This document shows positions 1-12,364 of a stretch of 64,000 nt of DNA, one piece after another. Location of the stretch: NCBI RefSeq assembly GCF_051020975.1, contig NW_027478162.1:2478501-2542500 (forward strand), in the 5' to 3' direction. The position numbers and the translations under genes were made by a program. How positions within the stretch are numbered: position 1 is the stretch's first letter; each line of letters starts with the position of its first letter. The notes under the pieces were generated by a model that did not search any database, was not told the origin of the DNA, and worked only from the letters and a program-made list of their open reading frames with translations. This stretch comes from Osmia lignaria lignaria (lineage: Eukaryota; Arthropoda; Insecta; Hymenoptera; Megachilidae).

Positions 1-128
1 TCTTGATATATCTCGAGAACTACGCATCTGATCAAAAAATATCATAGAACATAAAAAGTAGGAAACTTAATTCTCTACAAAAAAGGTCTCTTAACATTTT
101 GCCATACCTCGCTTCGTTTCCGAGATAT
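1..128 (+). repeat. Partial satellite unit at left window edge
   Basis: This is the 3' part of a unit cut by the window start. It carries tail type I (gagaactacgcatctg, then aaaaagtaggaaactta). Just before base 129 it reads gccatacctcgc where most units read gccatagctcgc. The array therefore extends to the left. Confidence 0.97.
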
Positions 129-3100
129 TTGCATATTTATCTCAAGGGAAGGGGCCTGACGGACATATTTCGAGATATTTCTTCTTCTTGTTGTTCTTCT
201 TCTGCACAGCTAAGCTGGAAGTGGCATTTGCAGCTCGCAATAGTGCAGACTTATCCCAAAGAAAGGGGCCACGGTGTTTCTGTATCTCTATTATGTTGGT
301 GCGGCTTCGGAACTTTTAAATATCTTGATATATCTCGAGAACTACGCATCTGATCAAAAAATATCATAGAACATAAAAAGTAGGAAACTTAATTCTCTAC
401 AAAAAAGGTCTCTTAAGATTTTGCCATACCTCGCTTCGTTTCCGAGATATTTGCATATTTATCTCAAGGGACGGGGCCTGACGGACATATTTCGAGATAT
501 TTCTTCTTCTTGTTGTTCTTCTTCTGCACAGCTAAGCTGGAAGTGGCATTTGCAGCTCGCAATAGTGCAGAGTTATCTCAAAGAAAGGGGCCACGGTGTT
601 TCTGTATCTCTATTATGTTGGTGCGGCTTCGGAACTTTTAAATATCTTGATATATCTCGAGAACTACGCGTCTGATCAAAAAATATCATAGAACATAAAA
701 AGTAGGAAACTTAATTCTCTACAAAAACGGTCTCTTAACATTTTGCCATAGCTCGCTTCGTTTCCGAGATATTTGCAGATATATCTCAAGGGAAGGGGCC
801 TGACGGACATATTTCGAGATATTTCTTCTTCTTGTTGTTCTTCTTCTGCACAGCTAAGCTGGAAGTGGCATTTGCGGCTCGCACTAGTGCACAGTTATCT
901 CAAAGAAAGGGGCCACGGTGTTTCTGTATCTCTATTATGTTGGTGCGTCTTCGGCAGTTTTAAATATCTCGATATATCTCGAAAACTACGCTTCTGATCA
1001 AAAAATATCATAGAACATAAATTGTAGGAAACATAATTCTCTATAAAAAACGTCTCTTAACATTTTGTCATTGCTCGCTTCGTTTCCGAGATATTTGCAG
1101 ATTCAGCTCAAAGGAACTGGCCTGACGGACATATTTCGAGATATTTCTTCTTCTTGTTGTTCTTCCTCTGCACAGCTAAGCTGGAAGTGGCATTTGCAGC
1201 TCGCAATAGTGCAGAGTTATCTCAAAGAAAGGGGCCACGGTGTTTCTGTATCTCTATTATGTTGGTGCGGCTTCGGAACTTTTAAATATCTCGATATATC
1301 TCGAAAACTACGCTTCTGATCAAAAAATATCATAGAACATAAATTGTAGGAAACAGAATTCTCTACAAAAAAGGTCTCTTAACATTTTGCCATAGCTCGC
1401 TTCGTTTCCGAGATATTTGCAGATATATCTCAAGGGAAGGGGCCTGACGGACATATTTCGAGATATTTCTTCTTCTTGTTGTTCTTCTTCTGCACAGCTA
1501 AGCTGGAAGTGGCGTTTCCAGCTCGCAATAGTGCAGAGTTATCTCAAAGAAAGGGGCCACGGTGTTTCTGTATCTCTATTATGTTGGTGCGGCTTCGGAA
1601 CTTTTAAATATCTTGATATATCTCGAGAACTACGCATCTGATCAAAAAATATCATAGAACATAAAAAGTAGGAAACTTAATTCTCTACAAAAAAGGTCTC
1701 TTAAGATTTGGCCATAGCTCGCTTCGTTTCCGAGATATTTGCGGATTTATCTCAAGGGAAGGGGCCTAACGGACATATTTCGAGATATTTCTTCTTCTTG
1801 TTGTTCTTCTTCTGCACAGCTAAGCTGGAAGTGGCATTTGCAGCTCGCAATAGTGCAGAGTTATCCCAAAGAAAGGGGCCACGGTGTTTCTGTATCTCTA
1901 TTATGTTGGTGCGGCTTCGGAACTTTTAAATATCTTGATATATCTCGAGAACTACGCATCTGATCAAAAAATATCATAGAACATAAATTGTAGGAAACAT
2001 AATTCTCTATAAAAAACGTCTCTTAACATTTTGCCATAGCTCGCTTCGTTTCCGAGATATTTGCAGATTCAGCTCAAAGGATCCTACCTGACGGACATAT
2101 TTCGAGATATTTCTTCTTCTTGTTGTTCCTCCTCTGCACAGCTAAGCTGGAAGTGGCATTTGCAGCTCGCAATAGTGCAGAGTTATCTCAAAGAAAGGGG
2201 CCACGGTGTTTCTGTATCTCTATTATGTTGGTGCGGCTTCGGAACTTTTAAATATCTTGATATATCTCGAGAACTACGCATCTGATCAAAAAATATCATA
2301 CAACATAAAAAGTAGGAAACTTAATTCTCTACAAAAAAGGTCTCTTAACATTTTGCCATAGCTCGCTTCGTTTCCGGGATATTTCCAGATTTATCTCAAG
2401 GGAAGGGGCCTGACGGACATATTTCGAGATATTTCTTCTTCTTGTTGTTCTTCTTCTGCACAGCTAAGCTGGAAGTGGCATTTGCGGCTCGCACTAGTGC
2501 AGAGTTATCTCAAAGAAAGGGGCCACGGTGTTTCTGTACCCCTATTATGTTGGTGCGGCTTCGGAACTTTTAAATATCTCGATATATCTCGAAAACTACG
2601 CTTCTGATCAAAAAATATCATAGAACATAAATTGTAGGAAACATAATTCTCTATAAAAAACGTCTCTTAACATTTTGCCATAGCTCGCTTCGTTTCCGAG
2701 ATATTTGCAGATTCAGCTCAAAGGAACTGGCCTGACGGACATATTTCGAGATATTTCTTCTTCTTGTTGTTCTTCCTCTGCACAGCTAAGCTGGAAGAGG
2801 CATTTGCAGCTCGCAATAGTGCAGAGTTATCTCAAAGAAAGGGGCCACGGTGTTTCTGTATCTCTATTATGTTGGTGCGGCTTCGGAACTTTTAAATATC
2901 TTGATATATCTCGAGAACTACGCATCTCATCAAAAAATATCATAGAACATAAAAAGTAGGAAACTTAATTCTCTACAAAAAAGGTCTCTTAACATTTTGC
3001 CATAGCTCGCTTCGTTTCCGAGATATTTGCAGATTTATCTCAAGGGAAGGGGCCTGACGGACATATTTCGAGATATTTCTTCTTCTTGTTGTTCTTCTTC

Positions 3101-4314
3101 TGCACAGCTAAGCTGGAAGTGGCATTTGCGGCTCGCACTAGTGCAGAGTTATCTCAAAGAAAGGGGCCACGGTGTTTCTGTATCTCTATTATGTTGGTGC
3201 GGCTTCGGAACTTTTAAGTATCTCCATATATCTCGAAAACTACGCTTCTGATCAAAAAATATCATAGAACATAAAAAGTAGAAAACTTAATTCTCTACAA
3301 AAAAGGTCTCTTAACATTTTGCCATAGCTCGCTTCGTTTCCGAGATATTTGCATATTTATCTCAAGGGAAGGGGCCTGACGGACATATTTCGAGATATTT
3401 CTTCTTCTTGTTGTTCTTCTTCTGCACAGCTAAGCTGGAAGTGGCATTTGCGGCTCGCACTAGTGCAGAGTTATCTCAAAGAAAGGGGCCACGGTGTTTC
3501 TGTATCTCTATTATGTTGGTGCGGCTTCGAAACTTTTAAATATCTTGATATATCTCGAGAACTACGCATCTGATCAAAAAATATCATAGAACATAAAAGG
3601 TAGGAACCTTAATTCTCTACAAAAAAGGTCTCTTAACATTTTGCCATAGCTCGCTTCGTTTCCGAGATATTTGCAGATTTATCTCAAGGGAAGGGGCCTG
3701 ACGGACATATTTCGAGATATTTCTTCTTTTTGTTGTTCTTCTTCTGCACAGCTAAGCTGGAAGTGGCATTTGCAGCGTGCAATAGTGCAGAGTTATCTCA
3801 AAGAAAGGGGCCACGGTGTTTCTGTATCTCTATTATGTTGGTGCGGCTTCGGAACTTTTAAATATCTTGATATATCTCGAGAACTACGCATCTGATCAAA
3901 AAATATCATACTACATAAAAAGTAGGAAACTTAATTCTCTACAAGAAAGGTCTCTAAACATTTTGCCATAGCTCGCTGCGTTTCCGAGATATTTGCAGAT
4001 TTATCTCAAGGGAAGGGGCGTGACGGACATATTTCGAGATATTTCTTCTTCTTGTTGTTCTTCTTCTGCACAGCTAAGCTGGAAGTGGCATTTGCGGCTC
4101 GCACTAGTGCAGAGTTATCTCAAAGAAAGGGGCCACGGTGTTTCTGTATCTCTATTATGTTGGTGCGGCTTCGGAACTTTTAAATATCTTGATATATCTC
4201 GAGAACTACGCTTCTGATCAAAAAATATCATAGAACGTAAATTGTAGGAAACATTATTCTCTACAAAAAAGGTCTCTTAACATTTTGCCATAGCTCGCTT
4301 CGTTTCCGAGATAT
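129..4314 (+). repeat. Satellite domain 1: thirteen mixed units, no clear higher-order repeat
   Basis: Thirteen 322-bp units of several subfamilies are intermixed. Units at 1095, 2061 and 2705 share the head variant gcagattcagctcaaagga and a ttcctc change in the pyrimidine tract. The unit at 2061 also carries a private aaggatcctacc change. The unit at 2383 reads tttccgggatatttcc. Tail types I and II alternate. The unit at 3671 has a private tail, catactacataaaa plus ctacaagaaagg, which reappears in the unit at 4959, four units (1288 bp) downstream. The mixed order and private mutations suggest an older, less recently homogenised stretch than the domains to its right. Confidence 0.9.
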
Positions 4315-6246
4315 TTGCAGATTCATCTCAAGGGAAGGGGTCTGACGGACATATTTCGAGATATTTCTTCTTCTTGTTGTTCTTCTTCTGCACAGCTAAG
4401 CTCGAAGTGGCATTTGCAGCTCGCAATAGTGCAGAGTTATCTCAAAGAAAGAGGCCACGGTGTTTCTGTACCTCTATTATGTTGGTGCAGCTTCGGAACT
4501 TTTAAATATCTTGATATATCTCGAGAACTACGCATCTGATCAAAAAATATCATCGAACATAAAAAGTAGGAAACTTAATTCTCTACAAAAAAGGTCTCTT
4601 AACATTTTGCCATAGCTCGCTTCGTTTCCGAGATATTTGCAGATTTATCTCAAGGGAAGTGGCCTGACGGACATATTTCGAGATATTTCTTCTTCTTGTT
4701 GTTCTTCTTCTGCACAGCTAAGCTGGAAGTGGCATTTGCAGCTCGCAATAGTGCAGAGTTATCCCAAAGAAAGGGGCCACGGTGTTTCTGTATCTCTATT
4801 ATGTTGGTGCGGCTTCGGAACTTTTAAATATCTCGATATATCTCGAAAACTACGCTTCTGATCAAAAAATATCATAGAACATAAATTGTAGGAAACATAA
4901 TTCTTTACAAAAAAGGTCTCTTAACATTTTGCCATAGCTCGCTTCGTTTCCGAGATATTTGCAGATTTATCTCAAGGGAAGGGTCCTGATGGACATATTT
5001 CGAGATATTTCTTCTTTTTGTTGTTCTTCTTCTGCACAGCTAAGCTGGAAGTGGCATTTGCAGCGCGCAATAGTGCAGAGTTATCTCAAAGAAAGGGGCC
5101 ACGGTGTTTCTGTATCTCTATTATGTTGGTGCGGCTTCGGAACTTTTAAATACCTTGATATATCTCGAGAACTACGCATCTGATCAAAAAATATCATACT
5201 ACATAAAAAGTAGGAAACTTAATTCTCTACAAGAAAGGTCTCTAAACATTTTGCCATAGCTCGCTTCGTTTCCGAGATATTTGCAGATTTATCTCAAGGG
5301 AAGGGGCGTGACGGACATATTTCGAGATATTTCTTCTTCTTGTTGTTCTTCTTCTGCACAGCTAAGGTGGAAGTGGCATTTGCGGCTCGCACTAGTGCAG
5401 AGTTATCTCAAAGAAAGGGGCCACGGTGTTTCTGTATCTCTATCATGTTGGTGCGGCTTCGGAACTTTTAAATATCTCGATATATCTCGAAAACTACGCT
5501 TCTGATCAGAAAATATCATAGAACATAAATTGTAGGAAACATAATTCTCTACAAAAAACGTCTCTTAACATTTTGCCATAGCTCGCTTCGTTTCCGAGAT
5601 ATTTGCAGATTTATCTGAAGGGAAGGGGCCTAACGGACATATTTCGAGATATTTCTTCTTCTTGTTGTTCTTCTTCTGCACAGCTAAACTGGAAGTGGCA
5701 TTTCCAGCTCGCAATAGTGCAGAGTTATCTCAAAGAAAGGGGCCACGGTGTTTCTGTATCTCTATTATGTTGGTGCGGCTTCGGAACTTTTAAATATCTT
5801 GATATATCTCGAGAACTACGCATCTGATCAAAAAATATCATAGAACATAAAAAGTAGGAAACTTAATTCTCTACAAAAAAGGTCTCTTAACATTTTGCCA
5901 TAGCTCGCTTCGTTTCCGAGATATTGGCAGATTTATCTCAAGGGAAGGGGCCTGACGGACATATTTCGAGATATTTCTTCTTCTTGTTGTTCTTCTTCTG
6001 CACAGCTGAGCTGGAAGTGGCATTTGCAGGTCGCAATAGTGCAGAGTTATCTCAAAGAAAGGGGCCACGGTGTTTCTGTATCTCTATTATGTTGGTGCGG
6101 CTTCGGAACTTTTAAATATCTCGATATATCTCGAAAACTACGCTTCTGATCAAAAAATATCATAGAACATAAATTGTAGGAAACATAATTCTCTACAAAA
6201 AAGCTCTCTTAACATTTTGCCATAGCTCGCTTCGCTTCCGAGATAT
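4315..6246 (+). repeat. Six-unit block, precursor-like relative of the seven-unit HOR
   Basis: The units, in order, carry gcagattcatctc with aagctcgaagtgg (4315), aagtggcctgacgg with ttatccc (4637), gggtcctgatgg with ttctttttg (4959), gctaaggtggaag with tctatcatgttgg (5281), taacgg with gctaaactgg and atttccagc (5603), and gatattggcag with cagctgagctgg (5925). The first two and the 5603-type unit recur in the following blocks, so this is an earlier version of the HOR that dominates 6.2-16.2 kb. Confidence 0.85.
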
Positions 6247-8178
6247 TTGCAGATTTATCTCAAGGGAAGGGGCCTGACGGACATATTTCGAGATATTTCT
6301 TCTTCTTGTTGTTCTTCTTCTGCACAGCTAAGCTGGAAGTGGCATTTGCAGCTCGCAATAGTGCAGAGTTATCTCAAAGAAAGGGGCCACGGTGTTTCTG
6401 TATCTCTATTATGTTGGTGCGGCTTCGGAACTTTTAAATATCTTGATATATCTCGAGAACTACGCCTCTGATCGAAAAATATCATAGAACATAAAAAGTA
6501 GGAAACTTAATTCTCTACAAAAAAGGTCTCTTAACATTTTGCCATAGCTCGCTTCGTTTCCGAGATATTTGCAGATTTATCTCAAGGGAAGGGGCCTGAC
6601 GGACATATTTCGAGATATTTCTTCTTCTTGTTGTTCTTCTTCTGCACAGCTAAGCTGGAAGTGGCATTTGCGGCTCGCACTAGTGCAGAGTAATCTCAAA
6701 GAAAGGGGCCACGGTGTTTCTGTATCTCTATTATGTTGGTGCGGCTTCGGAACTTTTAAATATCTTAATATATCTCGAGAACTACGCTTCTGATCAAAAA
6801 ATATCATAGAACGTAAATTGTAGGAAACATTATTCTCTACAAAAAAGGTCTCTTAACATTTTGCCATAGCTCGCTTCGTTTCCGAGATATTTGCAGATTC
6901 ATCTCAAGGGAAGGGGTCTGACGGACATATTTCGAGATATTTCTTCTTCTTGTTGTTCTTCTTCTGCACAGCTAAGCTCGAAGTGGCATTTGCAGCTCGC
7001 AATAGTGCAGAGTTATCTCAAAGAAAGAGGCCACGGTGTTTCTGTACCTCTATTATGTTGGTGCAGCTTCGGAACTTTTAAATATCTTGATATATCTCGA
7101 GAACTACGCATCTGATCAAAAAATATCATCGAACATAAAAAGTAGGAAACTTAATTCTCTACAAAAAAGGTCTCTTAACATTTTGCCATAGCTCGCTTCG
7201 TTTCCGAGATATTTGCAGATTTATCTCAAGGGAAGTGGCCTGACGGACATATTTCGAGATATTTCTTCTTCTTGTTGTTCTTCTTCTGCACAGCTAAGCT
7301 GGAAGTGGCATTTGCAGCTCGCAATAGTGCAGAGTTATCCCAAAGAAAGGGGCCACGGTGTTTCTGTATCTCTATTATGTTGGTGCGGCTTCGGAACTTT
7401 TAAATATCTCGATATATCTCGAAAACTACGCTTCTGATCAAAAAATATCATAGAACATAAATTGTAGGAAACATAATTCTTTACAAAAAAGGTCTCTTAA
7501 CATTTTGCCATAGCTCACTTCGTTTCCGAGATATTTGCAGATTTATCTCAAGGGAAGGGTCCTGATGGACATATTTCGAGATATTTCTTCTTCTTGTTGT
7601 TCTTCTTCTGCACAGCTAAGGTGGAAGTGGCATTTGCGGCTCGCACTAGTGCAGAGTTATCTCAAAGAAAGGGGCCACGGTGTTTCTGTATCTCTATCAT
7701 GTTGGTGCGGCTTCGGAACTTTTAAATATCTCGATATATCTCGAAAACTACGCTTCTGATCAGAAAATATCATAGAACATAAATTGTAGGAAACATAATT
7801 CTCTACAAAAAACGTCTCTTAACATTTTGCCATAGCTCGCTTCGTTTCCGAGATATTTGCAGATTTATCTGAAGGGAAGGGGCCTAACGGACATATTTCG
7901 AGATATTTCTTCTTCTTGTTGTTCTTCTTCTGCACAGCTAAACTGGAAGTGGCATTTCCAGCTCGCAATAGTGCAGAGTTATCTCAAAGAAAGGGGCCAC
8001 GGTGTTTCTGTATCTCTATTATGTTGGTGCGGCTTCGGAACTTTTAAATATCTTGATATATCTCGAGAACTACGCATCTGATCAAAAAATATCATCGAAC
8101 ATAAAAAGTAGGAAACTTAATTCTCTACAAAAAAGGTCTCTTAACATTTTGCCATAGCTCGCTTCGTTTCCGAGATAT
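6247..8178 (+). repeat. Six-unit HOR-like block containing a hybrid unit
   Basis: Unit order: tail with cctctgatcgaaaaat (6247); gagtaatctcaaag (6569); gcagattcatctc/aagctcgaag (6891); aagtggcctg/ttatccc (7213); a hybrid (7535); gctaaactgg/atttccagc (7857). The hybrid at 7535 has the 5' marker gggtcctgatgg of the unit at 4959 and the 3' markers gctaaggtggaag and tctatcatgttgg of the unit at 5281. The block thus looks like the 4315-6246 set with one unit deleted by exchange within the hybrid. Confidence 0.85.
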
Positions 8179-10432
8179 TTGCAGATTTATCTCAAGGGAA
8201 GTGGCCTGACGGACATATTTCGAGATATTTCTTCTTCTTGTTGTTCTTCTTCTGCACAGCTAAGCTGGAAGTGGCATTTGCAGCTCGCAATAGTGCAGAG
8301 TTATCCCAAAGAAAGGGGCCACGGTGTTTCTGTATCTCTATTATGTTGGTGCGGCTTCGGAACTTTTAAATATCTCGATATATCTCGAAAACTACGCTTC
8401 TGATCAAAAAATATCATAGAACATAAATTGTAGGAAACATAATTCTTTACAAAAAAGGTCTCTTAACATTTTGCCATAGCTCGCTTCGTTTCCGAGATAT
8501 TTGCAGATTTATCTCAAGGGAAGGGTCCTGATGGACATATTTCGAGATATTTCTTCTTCTTGTTGTTCTTCTTCTGCACAGCTAAGCTGGAAGTGGCATT
8601 TGCAGCTCGCAATAGTGCAGAGTTATCTCAAAGAAAGGGGCCACGGTGTTTCTGTATCTCTATTATGTTGGTGCGGCTTCGGAACTTTTAAATATCTTGA
8701 TATATCTCGAGAACTACGCCTCTGATCGAAAAATATCATAGAACATAAAAAGTAGGAAACTTAATTCTCTACAAAAAAGGTCTCTTAACATTTTGCCATA
8801 GCTCGCTTCGTTTCCGAGATATTTGCAGATTTATCTCAAGGGAAGGGGCCTGACGGACATATTTCGAGATATTTCTTCTTCTTGTTGTTCTTCTTCTGCA
8901 CAGCTAAGCTGGAAGTGGCATTTGCGGCTCGCACTAGTGCAGAGTAATCTCAAAGAAAGGGGCCACGGTGTTTCTGTATCTCTATTATGTTGGTGCGGCT
9001 TCGGAACTTTTAAATATCTTGATATATCTCGAGAACTACGCTTCTGATCAAAAAATATCATAGAACGTAAATTGTAGGAAACATTATTCTCTACAAAAAA
9101 GGTCTCTTAACATTTTGCCATAGCTCGCTTCGTTTCCGAGATATTTGCAGATTCATCTCAAGGGAAGGGGTCTGACGGACATATTTCGAGATATTTCTTC
9201 TTCTTGTTGTTCTTCTTCTGCACAGCTAAGCTCGAAGTGGCATTTGCAGCTCGCAATAGTGCAGAGTTATCTCAAAGAAAGAGGCCACGGTGTTTCTGTA
9301 CCTCTATTATGTTGGTGCAGCTTCGGAACTATTAAATATCTTGATATATCTCGAGAACTACGCATCTGATCAGAAAATATCATCGAACATAAAAAGTAGG
9401 AAACTTAATTCTCTACAAAAAAGGTCTCTTAACATTTTGCCATAGCTCGCTTCGTTTCCGAGATATTTGCAGATTTATCTCAAGGGAAGTGGCCTGACGG
9501 ACATATTTCGAGATATTTCTTCTTCTTGTTGTTCTTCTTCTGCACAGCTAAGCTGGAAGTGGCATTTGCAGCTCGCAATAGTGCAGAGTTATCCCAAAGA
9601 AAGGGGCCACGGTGTTTCTGTATCTCTATTATGTTGGTGCGGCTTCGGAACTTTTAAATATCTCGATATATCTCGAAAACTACGCTTCTGATCAAAAAAT
9701 ATCATAGAACATAAATTGTAGGAAACATAATTCTTTACAAAAAAGGTCTCTTAACATTTTGCCATAGCTCGCTTCGTTTCCGAGATATTTGCAGATTTAT
9801 CTCAAGGGAAGGGTCCTGATGGACATATTTCGAGATATTTCTTCTTCTTGTTGTTCTTCTTCTGCACAGCTAAGCTGGAAGTGGCATTTGCAGCTCGCAA
9901 TAGTGCAGAGTTATCCCAAAGAAAGGGGCCACGGTGTTTCTGTATCTCTATTATGTTGGTGCGGCTTCGGAACTTTTAAATATCTCGACATATCTCGAAA
10001 ACTACGCTTCTGATCAAAAAGTATCATAGAACATAAATTGTAGGAAACATAATTCTTTACAAAAAAGGTCTCTTAACATTTTGCCATAGCTCGCTTCGTT
10101 TCCGAGATATTTGCAGATTTATCTGAAGGGAAGGGTCCTGATGGACATATTTCGAGATATTTCTTCTTCTTGTTGTTCTTCTTCTGCACAGCTAAACTGG
10201 AAGTGGCATTTCCAGCTCGCAATAGTGCAGAGTTATCTCAAAGAAAGGGGCCACGGTGTTTCTGTATCTCTATTATGTTGGTGCGGCTTCGGAACTTTTA
10301 AATATCTTGATATATCTCGAGAACTACGCATCTGATCAAAAAATATCATCGAACATAAAAAGTAGGAAACTTAATTCTCTACAAAAAAGGTCTCTTAACA
10401 TTTTGCCATAGCTCGCTTCGTTTCCGAGATAT
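8179..10432 (+). repeat. Seven-unit higher-order repeat, copy A1 (2254 bp)
   Basis: Seven units in fixed order: aagtggcctg/ttatccc; gggtcctgatgg with cctctgatcg tail; gagtaatctcaaag with aacgtaaattg; gcagattcatctc with cggaactattaaat and catcgaac; aagtggcctg/ttatccc again; gggtcctgatgg/ttatccc with ctcgacatatctcg and aaaaagtatcatag; and a hybrid head gaagggaagggtcctgatgg with the aaactgg/atttccagc body. The diagnostic point mutations recur at the same places in the copies at 10433 and 12365, which defines a true HOR rather than random subfamily mixing. Confidence 0.92.
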
Positions 10433-12364
10433 TTGCAGATTTATCTCAAGGGAAGTGGCCTGACGGACATATTTCGAGATATTTCTTCTTCTTGTTGTTC
10501 TTCTTCTGCACAGCTAAGCTGGAAGTGGCATTTGCAGCTCGCAATAGTGCAGAGTTATCCCAAAGAAAGGGGCCACGGTGTTTCTGTATCTCTATTATGT
10601 TGGTGCGGCTTCGGAACTTTTAAATATCTCGATATATCTCGAAAACTACGCTTCTGATCAAAAAATATCATAGAACATAAATTGTAGGAAACATAATTCT
10701 TTACAAAAAAGGTCTCTTAACATTTTGCCATAGCTCGCTTCGTTTCCGAGATATTTGCAGATTTATCTCAAGGGAAGGGTCCTGATGGACATATTTCGAG
10801 ATATTTCTTCTTCTTGTTGTTCTTCTTCTGCACAGCTAAGCTGGAAGTGGCATTTGCAGCTCGCAATAGTGCAGAGTTATCTCAAAGAAAGGGGCCACGG
10901 TGTTTCTGTATCTCTATTATGTTGGTGCGGCTTCGGAACTTTTAAATATCTTGATATATCTCGAGAACTACGCCTCTGATCGAAAAATATCATAGAACAT
11001 AAAAAGTAGGAAACTTAATTCTCTACAAAAAAGGTCTCTTAACATTTTGCCATAGCTCGCTTCGTTTCCGAGATATTTGCAGATTTATCTCAAGGGAAGG
11101 GGCCTGACGGACATATTTCGAGATATTTCTTCTTCTTGTTGTTCTTCTTCTGCACAGCTAAGCTGGAAGTGGCATTTGCGGCTCGCACTAGTGCAGAGTA
11201 ATCTCAAAGAAAGGGGCCACGGTGTTTCTGTATCTCTATTATGTTGGTGCGGCTTCGGAACTTTTAAATATCTTGATATATCTCGAGAACTACGCTTCTG
11301 ATCAAAAAATATCATAGAACGTAAATTGTAGGAAACATTATTCTCTACAAAAAAGGTCTCTTAACATTTTGCCATAGCTCGCTTCGTTTCCGAGATATTT
11401 GCAGATTCATCTCAAGGGAAGGGGTCTGACGGACATATTTCGAGATATTTCTTCTTCTTGTTGTTCTTCTTCTGCACAGCTAAGCTCGAAGTGGCATTTG
11501 CAGCTCGCAATAGTGCAGAGTTATCTCAAAGAAAGAGGCCACGGTGTTTCTGTACCTCTATTATGTTGGTGCAGCTTCGGAACTATTAAATATCTTGATA
11601 TATCTCGAGAACTACGCATCTGATCAGAAAATATCATCGAACATAAAAAGTAGGAAACTTAATTCTCTACAAAAAAGGTCTCTTAACATTTTGCCATAGC
11701 TCGCTTCGTTTCCGAGATATTTGCAGATTTATCTCAAGGGAAGGGTCCTGATGGACATATTTCGAGATATTTCTTCTTCTTGTTGTTCTTCTTCTGCACA
11801 GCTAAGCTGGAAGTGGCATTTGCAGCTCGCAATAGTGCAGAGTTATCCCAAAGAAAGGGGCCACGGTGTTTCTGTATCTCTATTATGTTGGTGCGGCTTC
11901 GGAACTTTTAAATATCTCGACATATCTCGAAAACTACGCTTCTGATCAAAAAGTATCATAGAACATAAATTGTAGGAAACATAATTCTTTACAAAAAAGG
12001 TCTCTTAACATTTTGCCATAGCTCGCTTCGTTTCCGAGATATTTGCAGATTTATCTCAAGGGAAGGGTCCTGATGGACATATTTCGAGATATTTCTTCTT
12101 CTTGTTGTTCTTCTTCTGCACAGCTAAACTGGAAGTGGCATTTCCAGCTCGCAATCGTGCAGAGTTATCTCAAAGAAAGGGGCCATGGTGTTTCTGTATC
12201 TCTATTATGTTGGTGCGGCTTCGGAACTTTTAAATATCTTGATATATCTCGAGAACTACGCCTCTGATCGAAAAATATCATAGAACATAAAAAGTAGGAA
12301 ACTTAATTCTCTACAAAAAAGGTCTCTTAACATTTTGCCATAGCTCGCTTCGTTTCCGAGATAT
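10433..12364 (+). repeat. Higher-order repeat copy A2, six units (one unit deleted)
   Basis: This copy has the same unit order as A1 but lacks the fifth unit (the second aagtggcctg/ttatccc unit). The aactattaaat unit at 11399 is followed directly by the gggtcctgatgg/ctcgacatatctcg unit at 11721. Length is exactly 6 x 322 = 1932 bp, so the deletion is one whole unit and left the register intact. The last unit (12043) carries caatcgtgcag and gccatggtg, shared with 14297 and 15907. Confidence 0.92.
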
